From positions 1 through 64,000 of the forward strand of contig JAOANU010000026.1 of the NCBI GenBank assembly GCA_034387635.1: a stretch of 64,000 nucleotides of DNA, given 5' to 3'. The DNA comes from Rhodosporidiobolus odoratus (taxonomy: Eukaryota; Basidiomycota; Microbotryomycetes; Sporidiobolales; Sporidiobolaceae). The translations under genes and the position numbers were made by a program. The first letter of the stretch is position 1. Each line of letters opens with the position of its first letter. Below are positions 55,210 through 64,000 of the stretch, piece by piece. The notes beneath the pieces were generated by a model. That model saw nothing but the letters and a program-made list of their open reading frames with translations, ran no database searches and was not told the DNA's origin.

Positions 55210-55610
55210 ACTTCCAGATTTTCCCTTTCGAGCGAGCGCGGGATACTCTACGTGCCCTCCTCACGGTCGAACAAGTGGCTGCGTTTTGTAGGCGTGACAG
55301 AAGCGGGACCTGACGACAAGCGAGATCACATTACGAGATGAGGCTGCAAGTTGGTTGCTCTCGAGTTTCTTCGCTTCAGTCGACCGATAACAGCCCTTTC
55401 ATGTCTGAGACTCTCACAGCCAGCCGCCGAGGCAGATTGTCCAGGGGGACTCATGGCTACCGCGTATCTGCTGTTTTCGTGCTGTTCATCCGTTTACTTT
55501 TTCTCCTTCACCACCTCTTTACCTACGGACCTGTCGACTACGTCGGACAGAGAAACCCGGGCAGAGGTACTTTGGCACTTACGCTATCGCTTCGAAAGCT
55601 CTGGCTCTAA
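55210..55610 (+). repeat. Diverged outer extension of the large inverted repeat, right
   Basis: Counterpart of 34880-35328 (inverted). Directly past the 55209 edge, CTTTCGAGCG...GATACTCTACGTGCCCTCCT aligns with CTTTTGACCG...ATACTCTGCACGCCCCTCGT on the left with many differences, and similarity continues to about 55600. Frames here (HFQIFPFERARDTLRALLTV at about 55200) may belong to a small gene that spans the edge, frame-broken on the left. 55611-55862 is GAAAG-rich with no gene. Confidence 0.7.
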
Positions 55611-55862
55611 GGCCCTTCCTGTCTGGCTCAAGACGCGGGTGCTACTGAATCTTGGTCGCAGATTGCAAGGGAAAGGAATCAAAGGCACGACTACATATCC
55701 GTCCTGAAGAGAGCGCAAGGGTATCAAGAAAGACGAAGTGATCACAGAAGGAAGAGACTGGCGCTATCAGCACGCGTAGAAAGAGGGAAAGAAAGAGTGT
55801 GCAAGAGAGAAACGAAGGACAAGAACCGGAGAAACAAAAAAAGAAACGACGCAACGCCTCCC

Positions 55863-58800
55863 TTACTTCCCTCTCAGGATCAGATCGGCAGCCTTTTCCG
55901 CGACAGCGTAAGCCACCGTTTGAGTATGGGAGCTGACATGGATGGGGACGACTGAAACGTCTGCGACGCGAAGGTTGGCGGTACCGTAGACTTTGAGGGA
56001 GGGTGAGACGACGCCGTTGGAGGATCGGGGGAGCATCGAGGCGGTACCGATGGGGTGGTACCTATGAGTAGCGGCAATTGTGGCCCGCGTTAAGTGAACA
56101 CGAAGGAAGAGACGGCGAGGGAAAAGAAGGAGTCAGCGTCTTGTGCAAGCTGAGCGGGCGCTGGGCGAGACGTACTCGGTCCTGACCACACCCCTGATCC
56201 ACTCCTCAAGCTGCGCATCACTTTGCACACTAGGTCCCGGTTCCGTCTCTTGCTGAATGTACTTGGTCAGCGCAGGCTGAGCGGCGACTTTGCGAAGAAA
56301 CTGAGCGGCACGCTTGAAGATGAAGAGGTCGAGAGGTGATTGAAGGTAGCTGGGGTCAATCGCGGCTGTTGACTCCCGAATGAATCAGCGAGACCGAGCG
56401 AGAGATCATTTCGGCGGCAAGGGTTGCGGCAAGGCAAAGAAACTTGACTTACGAGGGACAAGCGGGTTAGAGGATGTGATATGCTGCGGATCGCGTTCAA
56501 AGGTCTCAATCAGCCACCCTGTAGCGCTGGAGCGCGGGGCGAAGCTGAAGCAAAAGAAGGACGTGAGACTCACAATATTTCCCCTGCTAAGCGGGTGTTG
56601 AGCACAAGCCGCCAAGCTCAGGTAATTCACTCCAGGCTGCCCGGTCGAGTTACCAAAATAGACGTTGATGCCGAGGAGCTCGAGGACCGGTACGTTGGCC
56701 TGGTAAAGGGACTGGTCTGCCTTCCAGAGGTTCGAAGGGAGTTGAGGGTTGGAAGCTTGCGAGCCGAGGTTGGCAATGGTGGAGGCATCGGACCAATTGG
56801 TAAAATCGGAGAGGGTGAGGTAGGCGAGGGCTGTTTGGGGCAAGGTGAGCACATTGAGTGGGTTGAGGAGGATCCGAAGCAACCGCAGCGTCGCCGCGAC
56901 GAGAGAGGAATCGTAGGGAGCGAGAGACGAGTTGAGTGAGGACATCTTCCCTGTTGAACGTTGGGAGGGAGCGACGGCAGCAACGTACGGTAGATCGCCT
57001 CAGTCAGAATGCCCTGCCCCGTCGCAAACTCTGCCAAAGCAGCCGACAAGAAGGCCGGGTCGCTCAGCTCATCCAGGCTTTCCACTCCAGATTTAAGCTC
57101 GAAGACCTCGACAATGGCGGCGTGATCCCTGCGCAGATGAGGCAAAACGGCTCAATGATTGATAGAAGAGGAAGAAAGGGCAGAAGGGAAACCGTACTGC
57201 AAGTTCTCCCCAACTCCAGGCAGGTCCACAACAGTCGGAATATTGAACTGCTTGAGGATCGTCGGGTTGCCGATACCTGAGAGCTCGAGAAGCTGAGGGG
57301 TCTGAACCGAGCCGGCAGAAAGGACAATCTCCTTCTTCGCAATCTGCGGATCAGACCCGGCAATCAGTGACCTTCGAGGGCCGCAGGGGAGCAAAACCTG
57401 ATACGTACAGCGACAAGAGTAGGTCCACTCTGTCCCGTAGGGACAAAAGTAACTCCCGTCGCCACAACATCGCCGTTGCTGTTCTTCTTGGTGGCAAAGT
57501 TGACTTTAGTGACTTGCGCGCTGGTCAGAACCTTCAAGTTCGGCGCAAGAGGGACTGTGCAGATAAGAGGAGTCAGACCGGCAGAAGCGAAGGTGATAGA
57601 GCGCAAAAGAAGCAAATGAAAGGGTCAAGATGACCTTCTCAATGCGGATGGAAAGGAAGGGGGACAGGGTTTGCGAAAACACAGGAGGACAGGAAGCCGC
57701 GTACGGTAGTCAACCGAGTAAGCACGGGTCTGCAGACAGGATTGAGAAGCATTGTAAGTAATCGACATTGGTGATCAAGCGAAGAAACTGGAACGGGGGC
57801 GACGGTGGTATGACTATGGCGGGGTACCTCGGGCGGATAGGCTGGTGAGACGACATACCCTATCAGTCCCCTCATCATGCTGCGAACTCGGTGCATAGCT
57901 GACTCCGTGGTTGCTCCCGCTACTGAGGTCTTGCGCGAGCGGAACGCCCAGTTTCCTCAGGCTCTGGAAGAAGCCGGCGAACTGTGCGGCGAGGTAGGGC
58001 GGGTAAGACGTATCGATCGGACCGGTAGTACCGTGGACGGTGGGAGTATAGGCGACGGGTTCGTTCTGGGTGTTTCCATCGGGCGCGAAAAAGTGTTCGG
58101 CCTGTCGAAGCGGGTCAGCGTGCGGAATAAAATGGTACAATGGGGAGGAGTTGAGCATACCTTCTTGTAGAAAGGAAGGATTGAGGACCAAGACCTGTGC
58201 GATTGAAGGATGAACAACTGTCATTCCAATGAAAATGCTGCAATAAGAGGAAAGGCAGACGTACCAGCCGGAGGCGCCGCTCAAGCCGGCCCAGACATCG
58301 TGCTCAGCCTTGTTCGGACGAGTGCTATACAAGGCGAGCAGGAACGAGGACGAGAGAAAAGTTGCCGGAAGCGAGAAAGGGAGAGAAGAGCGAGCAGAGT
58401 CAAGGGGGACAAGAGCGGTCAGCCTCTCCACGCAGGGACAGCATGCTACCCCAGGAAAGAAGGACGAGATGAGAGGTACTCACGAGATCAAGAAATTGAG
58501 AGCAGAGGAGCCGCCAAGGACCTGCGCCAGGAAAAGAGAGAACATGTGAGAAAGACTGCTACAAACCGCTAATCTCCTGAGAGCTGACATGCTGACGCGC
58601 CAAGAGGCAGACGGCTCACCTTTCCCCTCGGCCAGTAGACGCTCCTCCCACCCGCATCCTCCTGCGGTGTGGTAAAGAAAGCCCAGTCGATGTCTGACAG
58701 AAACGTCGAACCCGCCAGGCCGGGGACGTCGACGCCAGGGTTGCCAGCAGCCGATCCACCGGCTTCGAGCACGAGTACATTGAGGGACGAGTTGGAACTG

Positions 58801-59170
58801 GCGAGGCGGGAGGCGACGCCGAGACCAGCTGGGCAGTTGCGAGGGAATGCAGTCGACGGGGTCGAAACGTAGGAGGGAGGGCGGCGACGAAGAGAAGTCA
58901 GCGGATGAGCACAGCTTACGTCAAGCGGAAGGGCGGAAGAGACAAGAGAAGGAAAAGCTGCCTGGAGAACGCACCATTACCCCCTCCAACAACGATGTAA
59001 TCAAACTGAGTTTCGGTGATAAGCTGTTGCACAGCGCTCGAGTTGCCGGCGACGTCAAGAGTGAGACTTTGAGCGACAGAGGCGCCCAAGAGGAGCGCAG
59101 CGCTGACGCTGGCGATAGAACCGAGAGAATTCGTTGCCTTGGAGGAAGGCAAAGTGGAGAAGAATCGCAT
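55863..59170 (-). CDS. GMC-family FAD oxidoreductase, secreted-type (aryl-alcohol oxidase/choline dehydrogenase-like), 14 exons, 677 aa
   Basis: Minus-strand exons: 59170-58975, 58828-58620, 58521-58484, 58324-58265, 58194-58161, 58101-57859, 57729-57705, 57554-57409, 57343-57198, 57128-56989, 56950-56574, 56483-56453, 56365-56176, 56061-55863 (678 codons). The N-terminal hydrophobic stretch ([18 protein letters not shown]) suggests a signal peptide. The FAD Rossmann motif is [20 protein letters not shown] followed by LEAGG; GMC signatures are [17 protein letters not shown] and the [16 protein letters not shown] box. The C-terminus has [12 protein letters not shown] and the catalytic His region [20 protein letters not shown]. 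These enzymes oxidise alcohols and release H2O2 or pass electrons to quinones; the substrate cannot be told. Exon 7 is only 25 nt. Divergent from SPE2, 830 bp apart. Confidence 0.93.
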
Positions 59171-59738
59171 GACGAAGACGCTTATGTAAAAGCGAGCGAG
59201 AGTAACGATTGAGCTGAATGGGTAGACGAGAGGGTAGTTGCCCTCACGCTGAAAGGGAGAGAGAAAGAAGGAAGAGCGAGATGATCAACTTTCCCCCCAA
59301 AGGGAAGCGAGGCCCGTTCACCGGTTCATCTGCGCGGCAATTCCTAGGTTATCGGGTGGAACATGCTCCCGTGAGCGCGTGAGCAGTCGGAGCAGTCAGG
59401 TGCATAAGGGTTCTAGGTGATCGCGAGGAAACGAGACGTTTGGAACTGGAGCGCTGGAGCAGCCGGCAGGAGGAGAAAAAAAAAAAAAAAACAGAAAAAC
59501 GGCAGAGGTCAATGAGCTGCTGTCTGACAGGCAGGGACGACACATGCGGTAAGTGGCTCCCTCAGCAATGACACGACTGCCAAGAAGAGTGAATTGAAGC
59601 AGCGTCGAAGAAGGAATATGTACTGTCCGCAGAGAGGACGAGTGGTAGGTCATCGTGGACGGTGATCCCAGCTGTACCCGTAGGCATAGAGCGCACAAGC
59701 GCAGAGCGTAGTTCACTCAGTCGGAGGAAAGCGTCGTC

Positions 59739-60020
59739 ATGAGGGAAACGCTGAACGAGCTGTGGCCTTCTCTTGGACTGCCGTTGCTGCTGTTGTCGCT
59801 CGCTCGGAAGCTTGACTGGGACATTCGCAGCGCCAACCACACCTGTAGCCACACGCACACCGTCGAATACCGCAACCTGGGTGCCCGTAAGCGGTTTCCT
59901 GATCTCATCATCTTGCTTCCTCTGACCGGCATCTCATTCGGCATACAGCTCATCCGAAGCCTTGTGATTTCGCTAGACCCACAGAGAGTACTCTTGAAGA
60001 ATGTCTGCGCCCGCCGCTGA
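59739..60020 (+). other. 93-codon ORF overlapping the SPE2 start (possible uORF)
   Basis: ATG at 59739, stop at 60020, overlapping the SPE2 ATG (60001) in another frame. It contains a hydrophobic stretch (LIILLPLTGISFGIQLI). If transcribed in the SPE2 leader it would be an overlapping upstream ORF. No homology recognised. 59171-59738 has a poly-A run of 17 at about 59475 and nothing else I can call. Confidence 0.3.
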
Positions 60021-61706
60021 CCCGGTTGTAACCGTTCTTGACGACTCTTCGGCAGGTCCATTTGAAGGTACACCTGCGCTTTCTCTGTATGTTGATCCTG
60101 CTAACACGGAAGTATTCGTCACAGGACCTGAGAAGCTTCTCGAGATCTGGTTCGCTCCTTCCGAAGACTCAGTCACATCACGGCAACTTCCGATCACTGG
60201 CAAGCGAGCAAACGCGGACGGTACAAAGAGCGAGCGATGGAGAGGCTTGAGGCAGGTCGAGAAGCCGGTCTGGGATGCCATGCTCGACGAGGTGTGCTGC
60301 AAGGTACTCAGCGTCATCGAAGGGGAAGAGGTGGACGCCTACCTCCTCTCGTACGCTTTTCTCGCTTCCCTCACTAGCTCTCGTGCTTTGAGCTGACGGT
60401 CGTCGCCCCGCAGCGAATCTTCCATGTTTGTGTGGCCTCACAAGCTCATCTTGAAGACTTGCGGCACCACCACCCTCCTGCTCGGCATTCCTACCCTCCT
60501 TCGCATCGCATCCGAGATCTGCGGGTTCAAGGGCGTCTATCGGTGCTTCTATTCGAGGAAGGCCTTCATGTTCCCGGACAGGCAGAAGGGTCCTCACAAA
60601 GGTTGGGACAGTGAGATGGCTTTCCTGGACAAGCTCTTCGGTGCGTATTCTCCTTCGATCCTCGTTCTGTCTCGTCCGGAACTTCTCATCTAATGTATCA
60701 ACCCGCAGAGAACTCGTCCGCATACACTGTCGGCCGTATGAATGGCGACCACTGGCTCCTTTACCTCACTCCTCCCCGATCCGATGTTCTCCTGCCCTAT
60801 GCCCTTTCCTCCTCTGCCGCTCTCCCTCCCTCACACCCCGACATGCCCCTCTCTGCTCTCTCCGCCTCCCTCTCTACCACTCCCTCCGCAACCCGCGCCC
60901 CGCCCACTCCTCCCACTCTCGCCCTGGTGGACAAACCCACCCCTCCGAAAAAAGCCGCAAGGGAACGACCGGACCAAACCCTCGAACTGATGATGACCGG
61001 CCTCTCCTCCCGTGCCTGCGCAAAGTTCTACCACCCCTCCTCCCCTTCTACCTCATCCTACACCTCCCCCTTACCCGCCTCTCACCCCCTCGTAACCGGC
61101 TCCGAGGGATCTGGCGACGCCCACGCACTCGGCGCAGCACTCAGCGATGAGATTGGCCTGACGGCTCTACTGCCCGGTGCGACCTTGGACAGTTTCTTGT
61201 TTGCTCCTTGTGGGTTTTCGCAGAATGCGGTGAGGGGGGATAGGTATGCTACTGTGCATGTTACTCCCGAAGAAGCATACTCGTACGCTTCTTTCGAGTG
61301 TAACTTTGATTTCGAAGGACTTGGAAAGGCAGGTGTGACTGGTCAAGGGGAAGGGGAAAGGGAAGGGGAGAGGCCGGCCGAGAAATTGCAGGACACGGTG
61401 GAGAAGGTGCTCGAGATCTTTGAACCGGCAAAGGTCTCGTTGACCTTGTTCGTCAGCGATGACGGCGAAGAGGAGGAGGCGGAGGGCGAGACACGGGGCC
61501 AGAAGAAGCAGAGAGCGCATGAGGGGATGAGGCAGTTGATAAACCCGAGGTTGGTGGAGAAGTATGAGAGGGTGGATAGGATCTTGTACGAGTTTGAGGG
61601 CTACTCGTGCGTTTTGTTCTCTACCTCGCCTGACTGCGCCTGTAGCGACTGGCTGACCCGGGTCTCTTCTCGCAGTCTCGTCTACGCCGTCTTCCAACGT
61701 CGATGA
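60001..61706 (+). CDS. SPE2: S-adenosylmethionine decarboxylase proenzyme, 482 aa
   Basis: Makes decarboxylated AdoMet, the aminopropyl donor for spermidine and spermine. Exons 60001-60067, 60125-60350, 60414-60640, 60709-61606 and 61676-61706 give 483 codons. Conserved FEGPEKLLEIWF is restored by the first intron. The self-cleavage site is YLLSESSMFVWP (pyruvoyl group from the Ser after Glu), followed by LILKTCGTTTLL, YSRKAFMFPDRQKGPHKGWD, YTVGRMNGDHWLLYLT and LMMTGLSSRACAKFYH. A 65-residue Pro/Ser/Ala-rich insert lies between LLYLT and the QTLELMM segment, and an acidic GEEEEAEGE loop near the C-terminus, which makes it longer than the roughly 330-400 aa typical of the family. MNGDHW is the usual exon boundary region. 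Substrate-binding Glu and Cys residues appear present. Confidence 0.95.
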
Positions 61707-62110
61707 CATCCTCAAGCGCGCGACGGTCCACCTCACTCGTGCCCCCGTATCTCCCATTTATCGTCTATACTTCAGCATTGACTCCGGCTTCACTTTCATC
61801 GTTCATCTTGGCTTGTAGTGGTGCGAGGGTAAGAATGGGATTAAGTGGTAGCAGAGAGGGAGCCAGTAATCCGAGCAGCAGAGCCGGCAATGTGTGACAG
61901 ATGTACTCAGCATATGCATTGCTGAGCAAGGCCTGCTTCGGCGAGGATGCTCCAAGGTAGTGCAGAGCCAAGCAAGTCTGGGTTCATCTAGCAAAATTGC
62001 AAACGTGCTTGCTCGCTCTAGACTACGTCATCCGCGTCACCTCGTGTCGCGACACTCGCCGTCGCCGCGAAATCAACAGTCCTTTCCTCATACTTCGTCG
62101 CCGCCCCCTC

Positions 62111-63136
62111 CTACTCTCCAACATAAAGCGGCGGTGGCGCCTCCCACTGAACCGCACCCCTCTTGGTAGCCCTCGATAACGCATTCGCAGATTCAGCAGT
62201 CGCGGGTAGTGGGATCTCCAAGTCCCTCAAAGCGTAAGTCCAAGATGATCTGGAGGGAGAGGAGGGGGTAAAACGATCCAGGAGGCGATTGAGGGGTAGA
62301 TCAAGAGGGCAGAAGATGACGGTAGGTGACTGAGCGAAATTCGAAAGGAAGGAGAGGCGGAAGGGCCAGACGGAGGATGAAAGATACGCTAAGTCAGCTA
62401 CGCGCTGATTGAACAGATGAGGGACGAAGAAGAAAGCGACTCACCACGACCGACTGCTGCTGGCGCAAGGTTTTGTGCTTGATCAGCTGTTGACAAGTCA
62501 AACAGCACGGCTGCTGTATCGTCCATCTCTTCCATTGAGGATGTCAAGTCACTTCGACTGAGTTTCTTCATGTAAAGCCGTTTGCGCTCGATAAAGACTC
62601 TGCGGGCGTGATGAATACCTGTGAAAGCACGGCGGACGGTCAGACGCCTCTCATTCCATGATCGTCACGGACAAACGATGGACAGCAGCACCAGGAAAAG
62701 AGAAACAGAAGACGGCGAACTCACCATACAGACATTGCTACCGGTCCGCACTACGAACTAATACCAGATAGTAATTTTTGCAGAAATCTGCCTCCCACCG
62801 AGCAAACTCATCAGGGTAAGCCCCACCGCGTTCGGAATGCTGAAGGTAAAGTCTTTTAATCGAGTCGAGGTAGGCAATGTCGACTTTATCGTCGGCCTCG
62901 AGCACCTCTTAAGTGTGAGGGCGGAAGAGCTGGTACCACCTTTCTATGGAGACAGTCCAGGAAGGAATAGTATCTGGCGAGGCGTAGGAGACCACTTCGC
63001 GTGCATCACCGACTCGAACTGGGCTCCAGGGGAGGACGAGATGTTCAAGGGGCGACAGGGTGAGAGAGGTATGAATCTTCGCGGCGATGTGGATGGTGGG
63101 CGCTGGCGGGAAGGCCGGGAAGCGACTTGCTGACAT
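62111..63136 (-). CDS. Uncharacterised four-exon gene
   Basis: I do not recognise the family. Proposed exons: 63136 to about 62990, about 62912-62789, 62672-62459 and 62390-62111 (boundaries approximate). Joined segments read AREV-VLEADDKVDIAYLDSIKRLY, then NYYLVLVR-IHHARRVFIERKRLYMKK, an acidic/Ser stretch (SSMEEMDDTAAVLFDL), and a C-terminus VWPFRLSFLSNFAQSPTVIF ... ALRDLEIPLPATAESANALS ending LYVGE. The WE-DFCKNYYLVLV and RRVFIERKRLY parts look conserved. The hydrophobic VIFCPLDLP segment is too short for a clear membrane span. Divergent from POP1 (377 bp), convergent with SPE2 (404 bp). Confidence 0.6.
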
Positions 63137-63513
63137 CGCGGTAGGGAGACAAGGGGTTGAAACGGAAAGGGAAGAAAGGAAAGCGGGGGGAAACGCGGTG
63201 GACTCGCCGGCAAGGGGTTGCTGGTGACCAAGCGCTACGAGAGGCAGTCTAGAGCGGGTTCGGCTCGCGCATTAGCGGGTCGGCGGTGTCGGCTGGATTC
63301 GAAAGTTCGGTGCAGTGTGGATGAGCAGAAATAAGATGCACGCGATGAAAGGGAGCCAGCGAGGTACCACGACACTCCACGAGGAGTACACAGTAGTCCT
63401 GCCATGTCACAATAGCGTGTAGCGAAAGCAGCCGGTGTGGTAGACGTTCAACCCGTTCAGGTTCCTTTTGTCTCCCCTTTTCCCCTCGACTCTGGTTGGA
63501 GCCCGTACAAGCT

Positions 63514-64000
63514 ATGCCACCGAAAAGACCACAATCTACTGAGCCGACTGGCGCTCAGAAGAAACGTCAGCGTATGCGAGAACAGCGAACTATTCCCGTC
63601 TCTTCAACTTCATCCGTCGGACGGAATGGTGGCTCAGCGGGACAAGGTAAGCTCGCTTACTACCTCAAGTTACGCTCAGATTGACGCTTGTACTCGACAG
63701 GCAATACGGGCTTGCCTCCTACTATCGAGGTAGAGAAGTTCGCTCAGGTCAGTTCCGACTTTCCACTACGTTGGACACTTTCCGGCTCGGCCCCCAGTCT
63801 AAAGACCAAGACTTACCTTCCGTACTACACTCACAGGCCCGTAGCTTCGAAATCAGCGCCATGCAAAAAAGCATGAAAGCCGCCAAGTTTGTCTCTTCCT
63901 CTTGCCCTTTTCTTTCCTTCTGTTTCACCCCAGTGGCTGACTCCCTCTCCCTCGGATTCACAAACAGGCAAGCCTCCACCGTCCGAGCTTTCCAATCCCT
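63514..64000 (+). CDS. POP1: RNase P/MRP subunit POP1, 5' end (cut by window edge)
   Basis: Exons 63514-63646, 63701-63747, 63837-63886 and 63968 onward. The product starts MPPKRPQSTEPTGAQKKRQR, then LPPTIEVEKFAQARSFEISA, MQKSMKAAK-QASTVRAFQSL, where the window ends. The order of an IEVEKF-ARSFEI-AM motif followed by R-FQ-LP is the N-terminal signature of POP1, the largest protein of RNase P and RNase MRP, which process tRNA and rRNA precursors in the nucleus and nucleolus. The first 45 residues are basic and disordered, fitting nuclear import. The remaining, larger part lies beyond 64000. Confidence 0.85.

Overview
The window looks like nuclear DNA of a basidiomycete fungus. Single-copy genes are cut by many short introns (mostly 40-90 nt) with GTRNG...YAG borders, all five tRNA genes carry introns, and the single-copy genes are standard eukaryotic housekeeping genes. 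The Ty3/gypsy chromodomain element, LINEs and codon choice would fit a Pucciniomycotina yeast-like fungus, but that placement is inference. All splice models were built by hand from reading frame, splice consensus and remembered family conservation. No searches were run.

Layout. 1-2.56 kb is the 3' end of a Ty3/gypsy chromovirus. 3.7-13.2 kb is a graveyard of 5'-truncated LINE copies from two families: one with a (TCAA)n tail, the other with an AAAC-type tail. About 10.4-21.3 kb is gene-poor, with degenerate LINEs, small inverted-repeat elements and tRNA genes. Across 3-21 kb I find tRNA-Thr(CGT), tRNA-Ile(AAT), tRNA-Pro(AGG), tRNA-Leu(AAG) and tRNA-Thr(AGT). 21.3-34.6 kb is a dense housekeeping block: RNR1 (dNTP synthesis), MED18 (Mediator), a ZNHIT1/VPS71-type protein (SWR1 complex), RPN11 (proteasome deubiquitinase), a GCIP-like protein, ARL8 (lysosome/vacuole small GTPase) and a disordered, coiled-coil nuclear protein. 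Neighbours alternate between divergent and convergent, and several divergent pairs are only 130-280 bp apart.

35.3-55.2 kb is the most unusual part: a large inverted repeat. Two arms of 4,741 bp (35329-40571 after removing a later insertion, and 50469-55209) face each other around a 9.9 kb spacer holding a TPR-SET methyltransferase gene, DNA ligase I and the 3' end of a gene that crosses the right arm's inner edge. Each arm carries a copy of an uncharacterised gene (gene A). The left arm has a 494-bp hAT-like MITE with an 8-bp target duplication, and the right arm keeps the empty site. Outside the arms the two flanks are still recognisably homologous but much more diverged, so identity drops abruptly at 35329/55209, as expected at the edge of a gene-conversion tract.

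55.9-64 kb holds a secreted-type GMC oxidoreductase, S-adenosylmethionine decarboxylase (SPE2, polyamine synthesis), an unrecognised four-exon gene and the 5' end of POP1 (RNase P/MRP), which is cut by the window edge.

RNR1, LIG1, SPE2, POP1, RPN11 and MED18 are core growth genes; nothing suggests a pathway cluster. The novelty is structural: the inverted repeat, its unknown genes, a probable 4-nt microexon in RNR1 and a probable split start codon in RPN11.
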